Source: Priapulus caudatus
Taxonomy: Eukaryota; Priapulida; Priapulimorpha; Priapulimorphida; Priapulidae
Length of the DNA stretch: 48,147 nucleotides
Assembly (NCBI RefSeq): GCF_000485595.1
Contig: NW_014577102.1
Span: 369,017-417,163, forward strand
Direction: 5' to 3'
Part shown: one piece after another, positions 13,225 to 24,600 of the stretch
Position numbering within the stretch: the first letter of the stretch is position 1
How the letters are laid out: the number at the start of each line of letters is the position of its first letter
Notes under the pieces: model-generated
Told to the model about the DNA's origin: nothing
Database searches by the model: none
The model's input: the letters and a program-made list of their open reading frames with translations, nothing else
Position numbers and translations under genes: made by a program

Positions 13225-13556
13225 CAGGGGTAGAAATTAACTTTTGACAAGTGAGTCCAACGGACTCCCTACCCTTAAAAAGAGGGAGTCCGCAGCAAAA
13301 TAAGGGAGTCCGCTGTCTGAAGTTCAAAACTAAAGCATACCAACAATAACGCTTGTGGTTATTTTGACGACTCATGCGATGCATGTCTGCCAAATTTTCT
13401 TTGGACATTTGCTGAAAAAATACGGTAATTCCACGAGGCCGTGCTCTGGAACGAACTAGTTAGTATATAGCAAAATTTTCAGGGAGTCACACGGACTCCT
13501 GTATATGTCAAATCAGGGAGAATTTGACTCCGGACTCGTGTTAATTTCACACCTTG
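13225..13556. mobile_element. hAT-like MITE, 332 bp, in PA2G4 intron 3 (copy A)
   Basis: Starts CAGGGGTAGAAATTAAC and ends GTTAATTTCACACCTTG, imperfect terminal inverted repeats. It is flanked by 6-bp direct repeats TGGAAA (13219-13224 and 13557-13562). The interior repeats GGAGTCCG/CGGACTCC blocks several times. The CAGGG-type end and short duplication fit the hAT superfamily. No transposase frame. A noisy counterpart lies in copy B at about 22130-22495. Confidence 0.75.
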
Positions 13557-13745
13557 TGGAAAAAGTGCCCTTTCTGGTTGTTTAATCATGTGACCTTGTC
13601 TCGATCATAACATATTGTACCATAGTGCACCATAACAGCGGAACTTGTTTAATTTTTTCAAGTTTGGAATTTTATTTGTAATCGTGTTGTTGATTATTCC
13701 GTATAATCTAGTGAATAGCAATTGGATCGAGATTATATTATATAA

Positions 13746-14357
13746 TTTATATATAATTTTTACATCCTAAAATCTTTAGCGGGTGGCACTGTTCATGATG
13801 GCGTGTATGGAAATCATCTTGAAACATAATTGCATTATTCTCTTTGAGGAGTTTACATTGGAAGAATGTAGAAGATCGCGTAATGTCTTGCAATGGGTCG
13901 GGGGATTATGAAATATTTCGGTGAAATTTTTAGACAAATTTTCACTGCCATTTCTCACTAATTCTTCACAAATGAAATAGAATTTATTATGTGAATTGAT
14001 ATTGATATATCAATATGTATATATCTTCAGCTCTGATACAGTAGTCCTTACCGGACACTACTAACCAGACGTGCTGGCTACAAGGAGCCTTTGTCGGCGT
14101 ACAGTTCATCTCACAATTTCAACCACAGGGTGAGTCACAAAAACTTTTAGACAATTTGTTTGTTTGATGGATGCTACAAAATCTCCTTCCAATTCCCTAA
14201 ACGCATTGCCACAACCGATCTCTCCACACAGATTTCTCCATTCTCTGCCATTATTCCCATTTTCCAATATTTTTAATTGCTCACGAATTATATACTATCC
14301 TTATTTCCCAATATTCATCTCTGTCCACCGCAAAATGCATACCAGTCGCCATCTGTA
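13746..14357. other. Non-coding stretch
   Basis: I see no gene or clear repeat in this AT-rich interval. Short open frames on both strands have no recognisable content. Confidence 0.5.
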
Positions 14358-14592
14358 CCCAATCAATATTTCAATTATATTGAATATATTTCCCAATATT
14401 ACCGAAGAAATACAACCCCAATATTCCCAATATTTTTCATTGCGCACGCACATAAAAATAATTAAAAATCTTTGTTCACTGGAAAACCCTTTGTCATACG
14501 GTACACCAGTTGTACCCAATATTTCAATTATATTGAATATATTTCCCAATATTACCGAAGAAATACAACCCCAATATTCCCAATATTTTTCA
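14358..14592. repeat. Direct duplication of an ~80-bp AT-rich unit
   Basis: The segment from TACCCAAT through ATTACCGAAGAAATACAACC to CCAATATTTTTCAT occurs at about 14358-14438 and again at about 14514-14592, nearly identical. It accounts for the repetitive open frames here, which I do not call genes. Confidence 0.85.
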
Positions 14593-14699
14593 TAATACAC
14601 ACGCGCGCACGCAAAAAAAGTAAAATTAAATGTTATAAAGACATTTATTACACACGAGACACGTATATCAATTATGGTTTCCCAAAAAATATGTTGTAC

Positions 14700-15148
14700 T
14701 GGGAAAGTTGTTGTTGTTCTCCGCTCCGGCATCGTAGAATCGTAGAGTTGTAAAGTTGTTGTTCTCCGCTCCGGCATCGTAGAATCGTAGAGTTGTAAAG
14801 TTGTTGATCTCCGCTCCGGCATCGTAGCAGCGTCGAGTTATAATTGTTCTTGAAGACTGACTTTATTAGTAAACACAATACAAATATATATACAATACGG
14901 CGACTTAGGCACCCAAGCCTATGCCGTGTGTCTCGCCTCTCCCACTGGGTAATAACTTTCTTATGATCTCTCGTCCGTGCCTATTTATACGTTTCCGAAA
15001 ACCGCCCGGCGACTTTTCAATCGGATCGGTTTTTCGTCATTATCGGCCGGACCTTGGCTTGTAGGTGTGGGGCGTCGCGTCACCCATCCCCGGCGCAAGG
15101 TGTGACGTGCCAAGCGGCGCATCCTGTCGCCACCGTTTGGTGACTACA
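14700..15148 (-). mobile_element. Probable solo LTR, minus orientation
   Basis: Read on the minus strand from 15148, it begins TGTAGTCACC and has a TATA-box-like GTATAAATAG (14981-14990). About 120 nt downstream follows AATAAA (14862-14867), then a 45-bp tandem repeat with GATGCCGGAGCGGAGA, ending near AACAACA. The order TG start, TATA box, polyadenylation signal, CA end is that of a retrotransposon LTR. No gag/pol or second LTR is present. I could not find a convincing flanking duplication, so the exact right-hand end on the minus strand is uncertain. Confidence 0.5.
14708..14840. repeat. 45-bp minisatellite, about three units
   Basis: Three units of GTTGTTCTCCGCTCCGGCAT followed by a CGTAGAATCGTAGAGTTGTAAA-like half, starting near 14714, 14759 and 14804. 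It lies inside the presumed LTR's downstream part and produces the repetitive minus-strand frame with repeated MPERR, which is not a gene. Confidence 0.85.
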
Positions 15149-15211
15149 ATAAATAAACAAGGATGTCAACGCGGCCGAAGCCATACAAAGCTCATGATGT
15201 AATGTAGACGG

Positions 15212-15213
15212 AA

Positions 15214-15244
<31 letters not shown>

Positions 15245-15270
15245 ATATATATTATATATATATATATATT
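15212..15270. repeat. (TA)n microsatellite
   Basis: Nearly pure TA/AT dinucleotide tract with two phase shifts. The flanking 15271-15711 shows no gene that I can recognise. Confidence 0.9.
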
Positions 15271-15711
15271 GCGGCAACTCGTAATCAAATCGATTGAAAG
15301 TTCAATCTATTACGAAAACTATATGGCTAGTATATTGCATTCCAGTCAAAATCGGATTTCACCCGCTTCATGACATCAACCAAATGGGAACAAGTCAGCA
15401 TAGTGTTGATACAGCTATCATTTAATTTTGATGCAACGTGATTCACGCGGATAAAAAATACGGCTCTTTCTCGCTATCGATGTTGGGGGATATTGCTATG
15501 TATATACTTCATGAATATTGATATATTTGCCTAAGCCGTCTCTATAAATTACAATGTTTCTGTCGAGTTTCGTGACGAAAATTATAAATTCGCTATTGAA
15601 TTATGCCGGTTATAACCCTATCTCGCCATGTGCGGGTTATAATAAGTGCGACCGCAAGCAAATACATTACTGTCCACAAATGCTCGTATATCACCTGCAT
15701 CCGCCAATGCT

Positions 15712-15991
15712 CAGGGCCGTAGCTAGCAGGGGGGCAGGGGGAGGGGGGCAGCTGCCCCCCGTCAAAAAAGAACCCAGCGAAGAATAATGAAAACTTAAGA
15801 TTAGAATATACTCGCTTAACCGTATGGGGAGTTTTAAGTATGTAACCTACTTGAAATGGCTGGAAATGGCATTTCAGAGCTTCTATATTTCAAAATTTCC
15901 TGGGGGCATGCCCCCAGACACCCTTAAAAGCGAGCGCCGCCGGCGCTCGTTCATCTTGCCCCCCATACATTAATTCTTAGCTACGGCCCTG
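15712..15991. mobile_element. hAT-like MITE, 280 bp
   Basis: Exact 14-bp terminal inverted repeats CAGGGCCGTAGCTA, flanked by 5-bp direct repeats ATGCT (15707-15711 and 15992-15996). The interior is G-rich at the left and has CCCCC blocks near the right end, as many hAT MITEs do. No transposase frame. A 5-bp rather than 8-bp duplication suggests a hAT5-like group; that assignment is inference. Confidence 0.85.
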
Positions 15992-16478
15992 ATGCTGCTC
16001 TTCAGACAGCCGATACTGCTGTGATATCAATGCGTTATCCACGCTCATAGAAATAGCAGCGAAGGTCGTGACGTGGTGGCTCCAGTGTCGTACGCGCGGC
16101 TAGACGTAACTCGTGTGATCGTAACGCATCTTCACGTGCACATATGGTGGGCCTAACACTGAGAATACAACCACGCGTAGGTATCACAAGCCTTCACTTG
16201 CCGACAAGTTAATGAGAAATATTCCTTTCCAATGCTACTTTAGATGTCGTGTGTCTCATGTATCGTGTTCCATGCAAGCGCTACCTATAGGGCGACGTGC
16301 CAGTTGAGCTGCGCATATTATGTTGATTTGTGGTATGACCTCTTACTATTTGAGCATTTCCTATGACGACTGTAATTTTATATCTCTCGCTCTTGGCATG
16401 GCTCGTCCGACCATCCATTCATCTATTTATGTGTCTATAATCTAACCACCTATCCAAAAGGCTAAGCCATTAAAAATG
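15992..16478. other. Non-coding spacer between two MITEs
   Basis: No gene or further repeat recognised. Confidence 0.5.
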
Positions 16479-17161
16479 CAGGGATGAGAACAGCAAGAAA
16501 GGAAAAAAAAGGAAAAGATAACGAAGGACAAGTACGAGGCGGCGTAGCCGCCAAGTGGGGAGGGTGCGGGAGGGGTGCCCCCTCCCCCAAGGGGGGTGTG
16601 AGGGATCACCCCAGAATTTTTTTGAGAAAAATGGACTCTGTAACGGCATCTTTAGGCCATGTGGAGATACATTCTAGCTCAATTTAGGTATTTGCAAAAG
16701 CCATACTTGTAATATAATATTATTTTAACAACAGATTTGAGGCCTTCCCCATGACCTTTTGTTGCTAATCTAGCAACTGTACACAATGGCTAACAATATA
16801 CATTAAACTGGTAAAAAAACAAGTATAACATTTCTTTCAAGCATGAATAATAAAAATATAAAATTGTCATGCGATATAAAAATTTACTCAAACCATGTTA
16901 AAAGTTCACAGGTAGTACACTAATGTTTACCTGCCTAGCAGTTTAACAAATTAAACATACAACGGGCAGAATTGGTTGGTGCTGAAGTCAAAACAAATAT
17001 TAATGATATTATATTGGATTGATTGGAATAGCCATTTGAAACAGTAATAGTCATCACCCCTATTTTTTATCTTTTTCCTTTTTTCCCCACCGGATTTGCA
17101 CGATTCACGCGGCTGTCAAATCGGCGGAATTCCGCCGATCGGCGGACAATTCTCATCCCTG
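16479..17161. mobile_element. hAT-like non-autonomous element, 683 bp
   Basis: Terminal inverted repeats CAGGGATGAGAA / TTCTCATCCCTG, flanked by AAATG direct repeats (16474-16478 and 17162-17166). Near the right end is the 18-bp perfect palindrome TCGGCGGAATTCCGCCGA. A 67-codon open frame at 16484-16687 lies inside. It has no transposase similarity that I can see and overlaps the terminal repeat, so I do not call it a gene. Confidence 0.85.
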
Positions 17162-17779
17162 AAATGGGAGAGCGTAGGAATGGTCGCAATGTACCAACTG
17201 CGTATAGGGGGCGCCACGCCGCAACTAGCAGCTGCGTGTATGGGACATTATAATGTATAACCCCTGACGCAATTATGAGTTCTTACAAAAAATGTGTTCC
17301 CGAATATTCTATTCATTCAAAATAAAGTTCTGTAGGCTACTCTTCTGCTTGGCAGGGTGTCATGCGTGACTATTTCTCCCGCCACTTCTGTCCAACCCAC
17401 ATGCACGTTGATTGTGGCACTGATTCATCATTGGGAATAAAAATGATAACCTGCTTGCTAAACTCGCTGTTATCATTTACATATTTTCTTGTATATTATC
17501 TTATTTAGCAACGCATAGTAACAGTTATCGTTTAACCCCACTTTAAGGTTCCGCTCTGATTTTTGTGTGAACCCAATCAGATCAAGCAGGTAGGCAGGTA
17601 GGTAGGTATTCATGGGACGTTTTGTTGTTGTAAATGTATACTAGTTTATTATCTCATAATTTTTCTTGCGACTAATAGTATTAATTGGCACTACAAGAAG
17701 GCGATTAAATTTGACGAAATGATTATAGTTATAAGTGTAACCACACGCAGATATGTTCTTATTTTGTCTTGTTTGCTAC
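17162..17779. other. Non-coding stretch
   Basis: No gene seen. A short (GGTA)n-like run near 17590-17608 is the only repeat. Confidence 0.5.
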
Positions 17780-18580
17780 GACGTGACAAAATGATATATA
17801 TGCACTGTTTATCATCATATATATCATGTTGTATATGCACTGCTTTGTACTGTATCACTCAAAATTACCATTTTAACTGCCCAACACTATTGCACTTTTC
17901 AATATGTTTATATCTATACAAATGTGAGTGTGTGCGAAATATGTTATGTTTGTAATGTGGGTATAATGGTGTACGAACCGAGTGTCGAAAGGATGTGCTA
18001 AAAGGGTACTACTTGTACAAAATTTGATGAAGCTTTTTTGTGTGTATTTAGTTTTTCTTCATGTTGTTCTGCACTGCTTTGTACTGTATTCACTCAGGAA
18101 ACATCATTTCTACCGGCTAAACATTTACCGTAATCAGTTTACCTGTACAAAATATGCTGAAGTTTTTTTCTCGTTTATATTTGTTCTTCATGGTATATAG
18201 CACTGTTTTGTATTGTATCACTCAGAAAGCTTCTTTTTTATTTTTTTTTATTTTTTTATTTTTAATTGTTCAACACTTTACTTGTACATAATATGCTAAA
18301 GTTTTTTTTTGTATATATTTTTTCTTTATGCTGTATGTAAATGTTTTGTACTGTATCACTGTATCACTCAGAAATTTTGGGGATCGTGGGTATATTTGCT
18401 ATAGTTTATAGTATAGTATGTACAATGTTATGTTGGACCACAATGGAAATAAGTGTGTTAGCCACGCTTTTTGTGTTTTCATCCTCGATAATTTTCTAGC
18501 TGCATTTTGTTTATTTATGCTGTTATCGATGTAATGTATGCTTTGTTAATTATCGAAATAAAAAAAAATAAAAAAAGTGA
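17780..18580 (+). mobile_element. Probable LINE-like 3' end with internal repeats and A-rich tail
   Basis: Three to four diverged units share TGCACTGCTTTGTACTGTAT-CACTCA followed by CAACACT and TGTACAAAATATGCTGAAG (near 17838, 18072, 18200 and 18338). The block ends with a non-repetitive segment and the tail AATAAAAAAAAATAAAAAAA at about 18560-18580. This looks like the 3' UTR and tail of a truncated retrotransposon. No reverse-transcriptase frame is present, so the class is inferred from the tail only. Confidence 0.45.
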
Positions 18581-18672
18581 CCACGACTGTGACGCTTTGG
18601 GATGCTCATTGCAGTGGCGCGAAAGAGTGCAATGCTGCCCCCTGGTGAGTATTGCGCTACATAACGTGCAAA
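18581..18672 (+). promoter_or_regulatory. PA2G4 proximal promoter / 5' UTR
   Basis: Only about 92 bp separate the A-rich tail from the PA2G4 start codon. No TATA box is visible. The start sits in CAAAATGGCGGAC, which matches a YY1-type AAnATGGCGG element overlapping the ATG, an arrangement known in TATA-less housekeeping promoters. The transcription start cannot be placed from sequence. Confidence 0.45.
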
Positions 18673-21600
18673 ATGGCGGACAAGGATGAAAAGGAAGAAG
18701 AGCAAACGATAGCTCAGGATTCCGTTATCACCAAATATAAAATGGCTGGTGACATGGTGAATCGTACGTTTTATTTCGCTGCATCGAATAATTAAAAATT
18801 AATAATGCTTTACATCGTCAATGTTGTTAGAGTGTTTTCCGTAATGACCAAGTCTAATGGTGACATCTGGCAAACGTTCTGCATCCCCCACCTGGCCACC
18901 AATGGCACCATGGCCATGCCGGCTTTTTCATTGCATACCATTTACATGTTTTACCATGTTTTTTTGCTTCCAGTAGCACGTTATATGCCTGTTTAGCTGT
19001 TGATCGTATAAGAATTTCGCTTTCTTAATCTATACAAACTCATATATAACTTGTTATAAATCGCTATTGCTGATACTGAGTGATTGTGATTTGATTATCA
19101 ATATCATCACGTTTGTCTGGTAGTGGTAGGGGCCTATAGCGCTAGATACAATAATATTAATGTAACCCAACAAGAGTAGGGTTACAACGCGAGCCTATTC
19201 TTTTCTTTGGAGGACCCTGAGTCGCATTGCAGCAGGGATCGAATTTATGTGCTTTTCGGAGACTGGGGGAACTCCCAAAACTAGTTTATTCTAACAACGA
19301 ACCTTTCTCCCAGGCAATCTTCCGGGACTTACCATGTGATACAGATACTCTATATTAAATATCTAATATATACCTGTTAGTGTTTAACAAAATGGCGGAA
19401 AAGCGACTAGAACCGGTCGCGAGGCTTATCTGACGGATCGATTTGACGCTGACTAGCGCATGCGCACCCTGCGTAGAAAAAATATTCCAAATGTTACAAA
19501 AGACCGGGCTGTATGGAGCACTCTTGTGTGAATGATCTGTTGAGCCATTGTGACGTACTAACTTCGCCAAGCCCTCCATCAAATCACCACCGATCCAGAA
19601 AAGGGACACCGTTTAAATTCGACATAAATAGCGCCGCCGACTCGTGCATGCTTAAGCGCCTAAGGTCCACGAAGGTCGCCGAAGGAGTTTTTTCCGGTAA
19701 CAGCCACAAAGCCCGCGAATAAAAATGTCGCTGAATATACGATATTGGCCGTTATATCTATTAGTGAGTTGAAGAGATGGCAATCAAATCGTGATCGAGA
19801 TATTAGAAAGCCCATTTGAAGGAAAGAGACTCTCCAATAGAGAGCTATGCAATTGAGCCGACCAGAGAGAGAATAAAAGGTGTATCAAGGTGTTCGATTG
19901 CATTTCAAGGAATAAATTAACGCATCCACCGTGGAGTTGCCTAAAGGTCTGATCTCGCAGTGCTACGTGTCAGACACTGAGAGTTCTTATCGCCACACAC
20001 CACCAAATAAGAGTAAGCTCACCATGCCGCTACCTTGGAGCATGAGCAAAATATCAACGCACATCGAACAAAAGCAGAGGTCCTCGACTGCCGCAAAAGA
20101 GAAATGTAACTAAAACGCTAACATCGCCGCCGCTGCTCTCGCCGAGTATGCGCAACTTAACCTGGCGCCCAGTAACATAGCGCCCATATACTTTCTAAGT
20201 TGTGTAGCAATTTGGCGAAATTATGGCTTTCCGATAGAATCTAAGGCCATATAGCATCATGGCATGCCCTTACCCCGCTAGTCTAGAGCCCACAAACTAA
20301 AACGTCCACAGAAGTGCCAAGCATGTTCATGGCGAACAACAGGAGACCAGAAGTCTAAGACTACAAGCGACTCCCAGTAATAAAAAGGCCCAAATAAGTC
20401 GAGTGTGAATAAAAATGCGATAAATACAAAAACAGCGAAAGGAGTTAACACTGAGAATAGAATGTAGGATGGTGCTAATAGATAAAGTAAGCTGCGGAAG
20501 CGTAGCATCCTATGCAGCTCGATAATCTTTGTAAACAGGTTATATTAGTTATATAACAGAGTAGTTGTGAATACATAGTAAGTCCCAGATAGCGGAGAAA
20601 GGTTCGTGTTTAGAATAAACCCAGTTGGATGTTCTAGTCTCGAAAAACGCACCATAAAACCCCCCTGAGTGAATCACTCAGAAGCTTCTCCAAAGAAAAG
20701 AATAAGCTCGCATTGTAACCCTACTCTTGTTGGGTTACATTATTGTATCTAGTATAGCGCTAGCTCTATTACTATAGCCCGCGTACAGTTGCTGCAGGCC
20801 TGCGCAACTGTACGCGGGCTATAGTACTAGAGCTAGTATAATGCTAGCCCGACCAGGCTGTGTGACTAACGTCAATATACACACTCTCTTGATGTGTGAC
20901 CGTTTCTTATGAGGCTAGTATAAATGCCAATTGCATAACTAACGTAGTGCTAGTGTTTCCCAGTGCCAACACAAACTGTTTTACTTATTATCTATTTTGG
21001 CTAACGTGTTGACGCAGGGGACGCACTGCAATCCGTTTGACAATGAGATTCTATCAGTTTATGTGATCAATTTATGGCAGTGGTGCGTATGGCTAGGCTT
21101 TTCCATCTAACAGTAACATGTGCTAACACACTGCCTTGGTTAATTTACTTATATTTTCTTTGGGCAATCCTGTAGTCAAAGCATTTATTTTTGAAGTAGT
21201 CATAACTTAGTTCAATACTGAGTCTGAAGCACCGAATGTTTGAATCGGTAGCTGAATGTTGTGTACAGTACAGTATCATAGTACGTCGTATTTTTTGTCA
21301 TGCCACAAAGTGTTATTCACAGGCTTATATTAAGTGAGAAATGAAACATTTTGAGCACAAGTAGTTTTTGGCCAGCAAGGTTAGTTGTAATCGTATATTT
21401 GTGCGCTTCGATTGTTGCTTCAAGTGGTCCTGACTGATTGCCGAGCAATCGACTTTGAACAATCCTGCTGGCCTCAATCTTGTATTTCAGAAGTGTCATT
21501 TTTATCCTCAGTGTTTTTAGGGTGTAGTTAAAAAATCTTATTAATGAGATTATGTCTATAGGGTCCTGAAAAAGGTCAATTGAGAAAGTTGCAGTGGGGG

Positions 21601-24600
21601 CAAGCGTGAAAGAATTATTGTGAACTTGGTGATAGCTAGCTGACAGAAAAGGAAACAGAACAGAGATATTCAAGAAAGAAAGAAATGAGAAAGGATAAAC
21701 CATGTATTGACTTGAGCTGTAACATGTCAACGACTTGTTCGGCTGTCGTTTTGTTGGCCAATGCACCTTCAATTTCTACATTCAGGAATATCCTCATTGC
21801 ATTGACATTTTAACCAGTCACCAGATTTGTCTTCAGATATATGTGAATTCGTGAATGCAGACTTCTTTGTGATTGCAACTGTAATTTGCATTTGTTTGTT
21901 GCGGGAGGCAAGTATGTCACACACCGAATCAATAATGATGAAGACCTGTAAATTGTTATATAATCTGTTTAATAACATTAAATACTTCAGGTTATAGCAT
22001 TTCCCACCTGTGCATTTCTGTCAACAACGGCATCTGTCACTTCTCTCGCTCTTAAGAGTGACAATGATGTGCATACTCCAAGATGGCGTGACTATGGTTA
22101 AGATGTAATTTTTGCAAATTCGATCATGGAAACGAGGGTAGAAATTACTTTTGACAGGTGAGTTGTCCAACGGACTCCCTACCCTTAAAAAGAGGAGATC
22201 CGCAGCAAAATAAGGAGCCTGCTGTCTGGAAGATTCACAGAACTAAGTGATACAAAAACGAATAGTATCGTGCTTGTGGTTTTCGTTGACGATTATGCGA
22301 TGCATTCTGCCAAATTTCTCTTTGGACATTTGGCTGAAAAAATACGGTACATTCCACGAGGCCGTGCTCTGGAACGAACTAGTGTAGTAATAATGCAAAT
22401 TTTCCAGGAGTCACACGGACTCCCTGTATAGGTCTAAATGCAGGGAGAATTGACTCCGGACTCAGGGTTAGAGTCACAGAGAGAGTGTGTGAAAAAGTGC
22501 CAATCTTTCTGGTTGTTAATCATGTGAACTCATTTTTGTGTTTTTTTTTTTTTTTTTTTTTTTATTTTTATTTTTTTTTTTTTAATTTTTGGGTGGGTTC
22601 CTCGATCATAACATTATTGTACTCATAGTGGCGCCATAACGCGTGGACAGCTAGAGACTGTTTAAATTCTTTCAAGTTTGAATTTATTTGTAATCGTGTT
22701 TGTTATTATTCCCGTATTAATCCTAGTGAATAGCAATTGGATCGAGATTATATATATTATATTATACTATATATATATATATATATAAATAATATAGTAA
22801 TATACTATATAAATATAATATACTATATATATATAGTATTATATATATATATAACATATATTATTATTATTCGGGAGTGATACATTGAAGAATTACAGTC
22901 GTGAGAAACATGTAGCTGAACTGAAACCCTTTCAGAGATCTCGGCGCCCATCTACATGGCTTCATCGCGGTCGCCGCTCACACGCTCGTCGTCGGCTCGT
23001 CGTCACAGAACAAGGTCACCGGGCGAAAGGCTGACGTCATCATGGCTGCCCACCTCGCGTCCCAGGCCGCTCTGCGGTTGGTGAAACCTGGCAACGAGGT
23101 GTGAAGCGTCTTGTGTCATGCGCCGCGATTGGATTAAGTGCGAGTAGGTGTCGGGAAGCGTGAAGTGTGGGCGATTAGATTGAGGGCTCTCTTGGGGCAC
23201 CGTCTGTGTGAAATGTGGGCGCGTGGAAGCGGCATAGACAGAGTAGTAGAAGCGAGATCCTAACCCTAACCAGTAAAATGTTATAAAGCAATGTGCGAAA
23301 AATGCAAATAAATATACTATAAGGTGAAACTATATTGATAGAGTGTGGGTAGCATGCGAGTTGCGAGTTGTTAATTAAAAAATGGATGAGAAAAACTTCT
23401 TCTTACCAAATTTACGGCAAAGATACCGCAACGAAAGTAAAACCTACAGCAATATGGTTTATAAACTGGCGAAAAGAAATGCTATTTGGGTCTTTGAAAG
23501 ACAAGGATTACTAGATTAAGACACTTAATGACCAGGACTGAAGCAGTTGTTCAAAAGTGGATAATTCGGTGGTGGATAATTCGGTTAATAGTGATTTATC
23601 CAGTGGATAGCGCTATCCACTTTAGAACAACCAGGGCCAGGCTGTTTCGACCAGGCGCGTAGCCACTGGGGACCTTGAGCTTGCATGATTCCCTCCCCCC
23701 TAGAATTCACTTCTAGATCCGTCCCTGCATAATGGGAGTAGGCGAAATGGGAATATTGCCGATTCTGAGAGTAGACGAAATGGGAGTAGGCCAACTGGGA
23801 TGTTACCAGTTAAACATAGGTGACATTTCTTGCTGATCAAGCAGTCGACTCTAGGGCTTTGTTAGAGGTACGGTCAGCCGGCCCAAACAGCCAACCTATA
23901 GTTTTTTAACCGTTTTTACGACAGGTAATTCACGGGAAAAATAGTAAAGCGTTGAGGTTAAGTTAATAGTTAAGCATTGACTTACTAACGCGAGTGGCGA
24001 ATAATAAATATCTGGCAATGCTTACTATCCCAGTACCCCACTCGCAACTCGCAGGTTACCAACGCTGATATTGATATGAGGCTCAGGACAAGTGAAAGTC
24101 TATGTCGGACAAGTTATTCGTTTGGCTAGTTGCCTGATTGGACAACTAAAAAATTTCTAGTTGTGTAATATTCCTAACATCCTTTGAGCCAGGTCGCTAT
24201 CGTATGACATTCTCATATTATATTTTCAAAGGTCGCTGAAAAAAGCGGCCCGCGAGGCACGCATCTGTGGCTGTACACATTGACGCTGCATACGTGCCTG
24301 CTGGCTGGGGGCAGCATTGATTGAAGTAGGGGGGGGGGTCGCATGATTGTTTCGGTCACATGGTGCTAATCACTACTGAAATGTAGGGGGTGGGCACCGC
24401 TGGACTATGAGAGAGCAACAGCAAAACTCTTTCCTGGAATTGAGGGAAAAGCTACAATTGGGAATGACACACAAGTGTGCCGGCACGCAAAAATAAACGT
24501 GTGAATTTCATTACGATTTTCCATGGATTACCGTTCTATAATCATACGGGGCTACGTAGGCACGCCCGCAGGCATACACGCACGCGTAACAGGCACGCGC

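Larger units (their letters stand above)
11962..13745 (+). repeat. Clean copy (A) of a segmental duplication with PA2G4 exons 2-3
   Basis: This segment recurs at about 20817-22765 in the same orientation. Copy A has clean exons and splice sites. Its left edge falls inside the right arm of a 75-bp palindrome (19 nt retained). Its right edge falls in a TA-rich tract, where the two copies diverge. It lies about 5 kb upstream of PA2G4 exon 1, which is out of order for the gene. Confidence 0.92.
20817..22765 (+). repeat. Noisy copy (B) of the PA2G4 exon 2-3 segment
   Basis: Counterpart of 11962-13745, in the expected place between exons 1 and 4 but with small insertions and deletions every 10-30 bp in exons, introns and the MITE alike. 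It also has an extra poly-T block at about 22535-22600 that copy A lacks. Even, indel-dominated error over coding and non-coding parts looks more like unpolished long-read sequence than like decay of a pseudogene. Confidence 0.88.

Noticed and set aside
14301-14822. 173-codon minus-strand frame with repeated MPERR units
   Set aside because: Made of the 45-bp minisatellite and the 80-bp duplicated AT-rich unit; no unique protein region.
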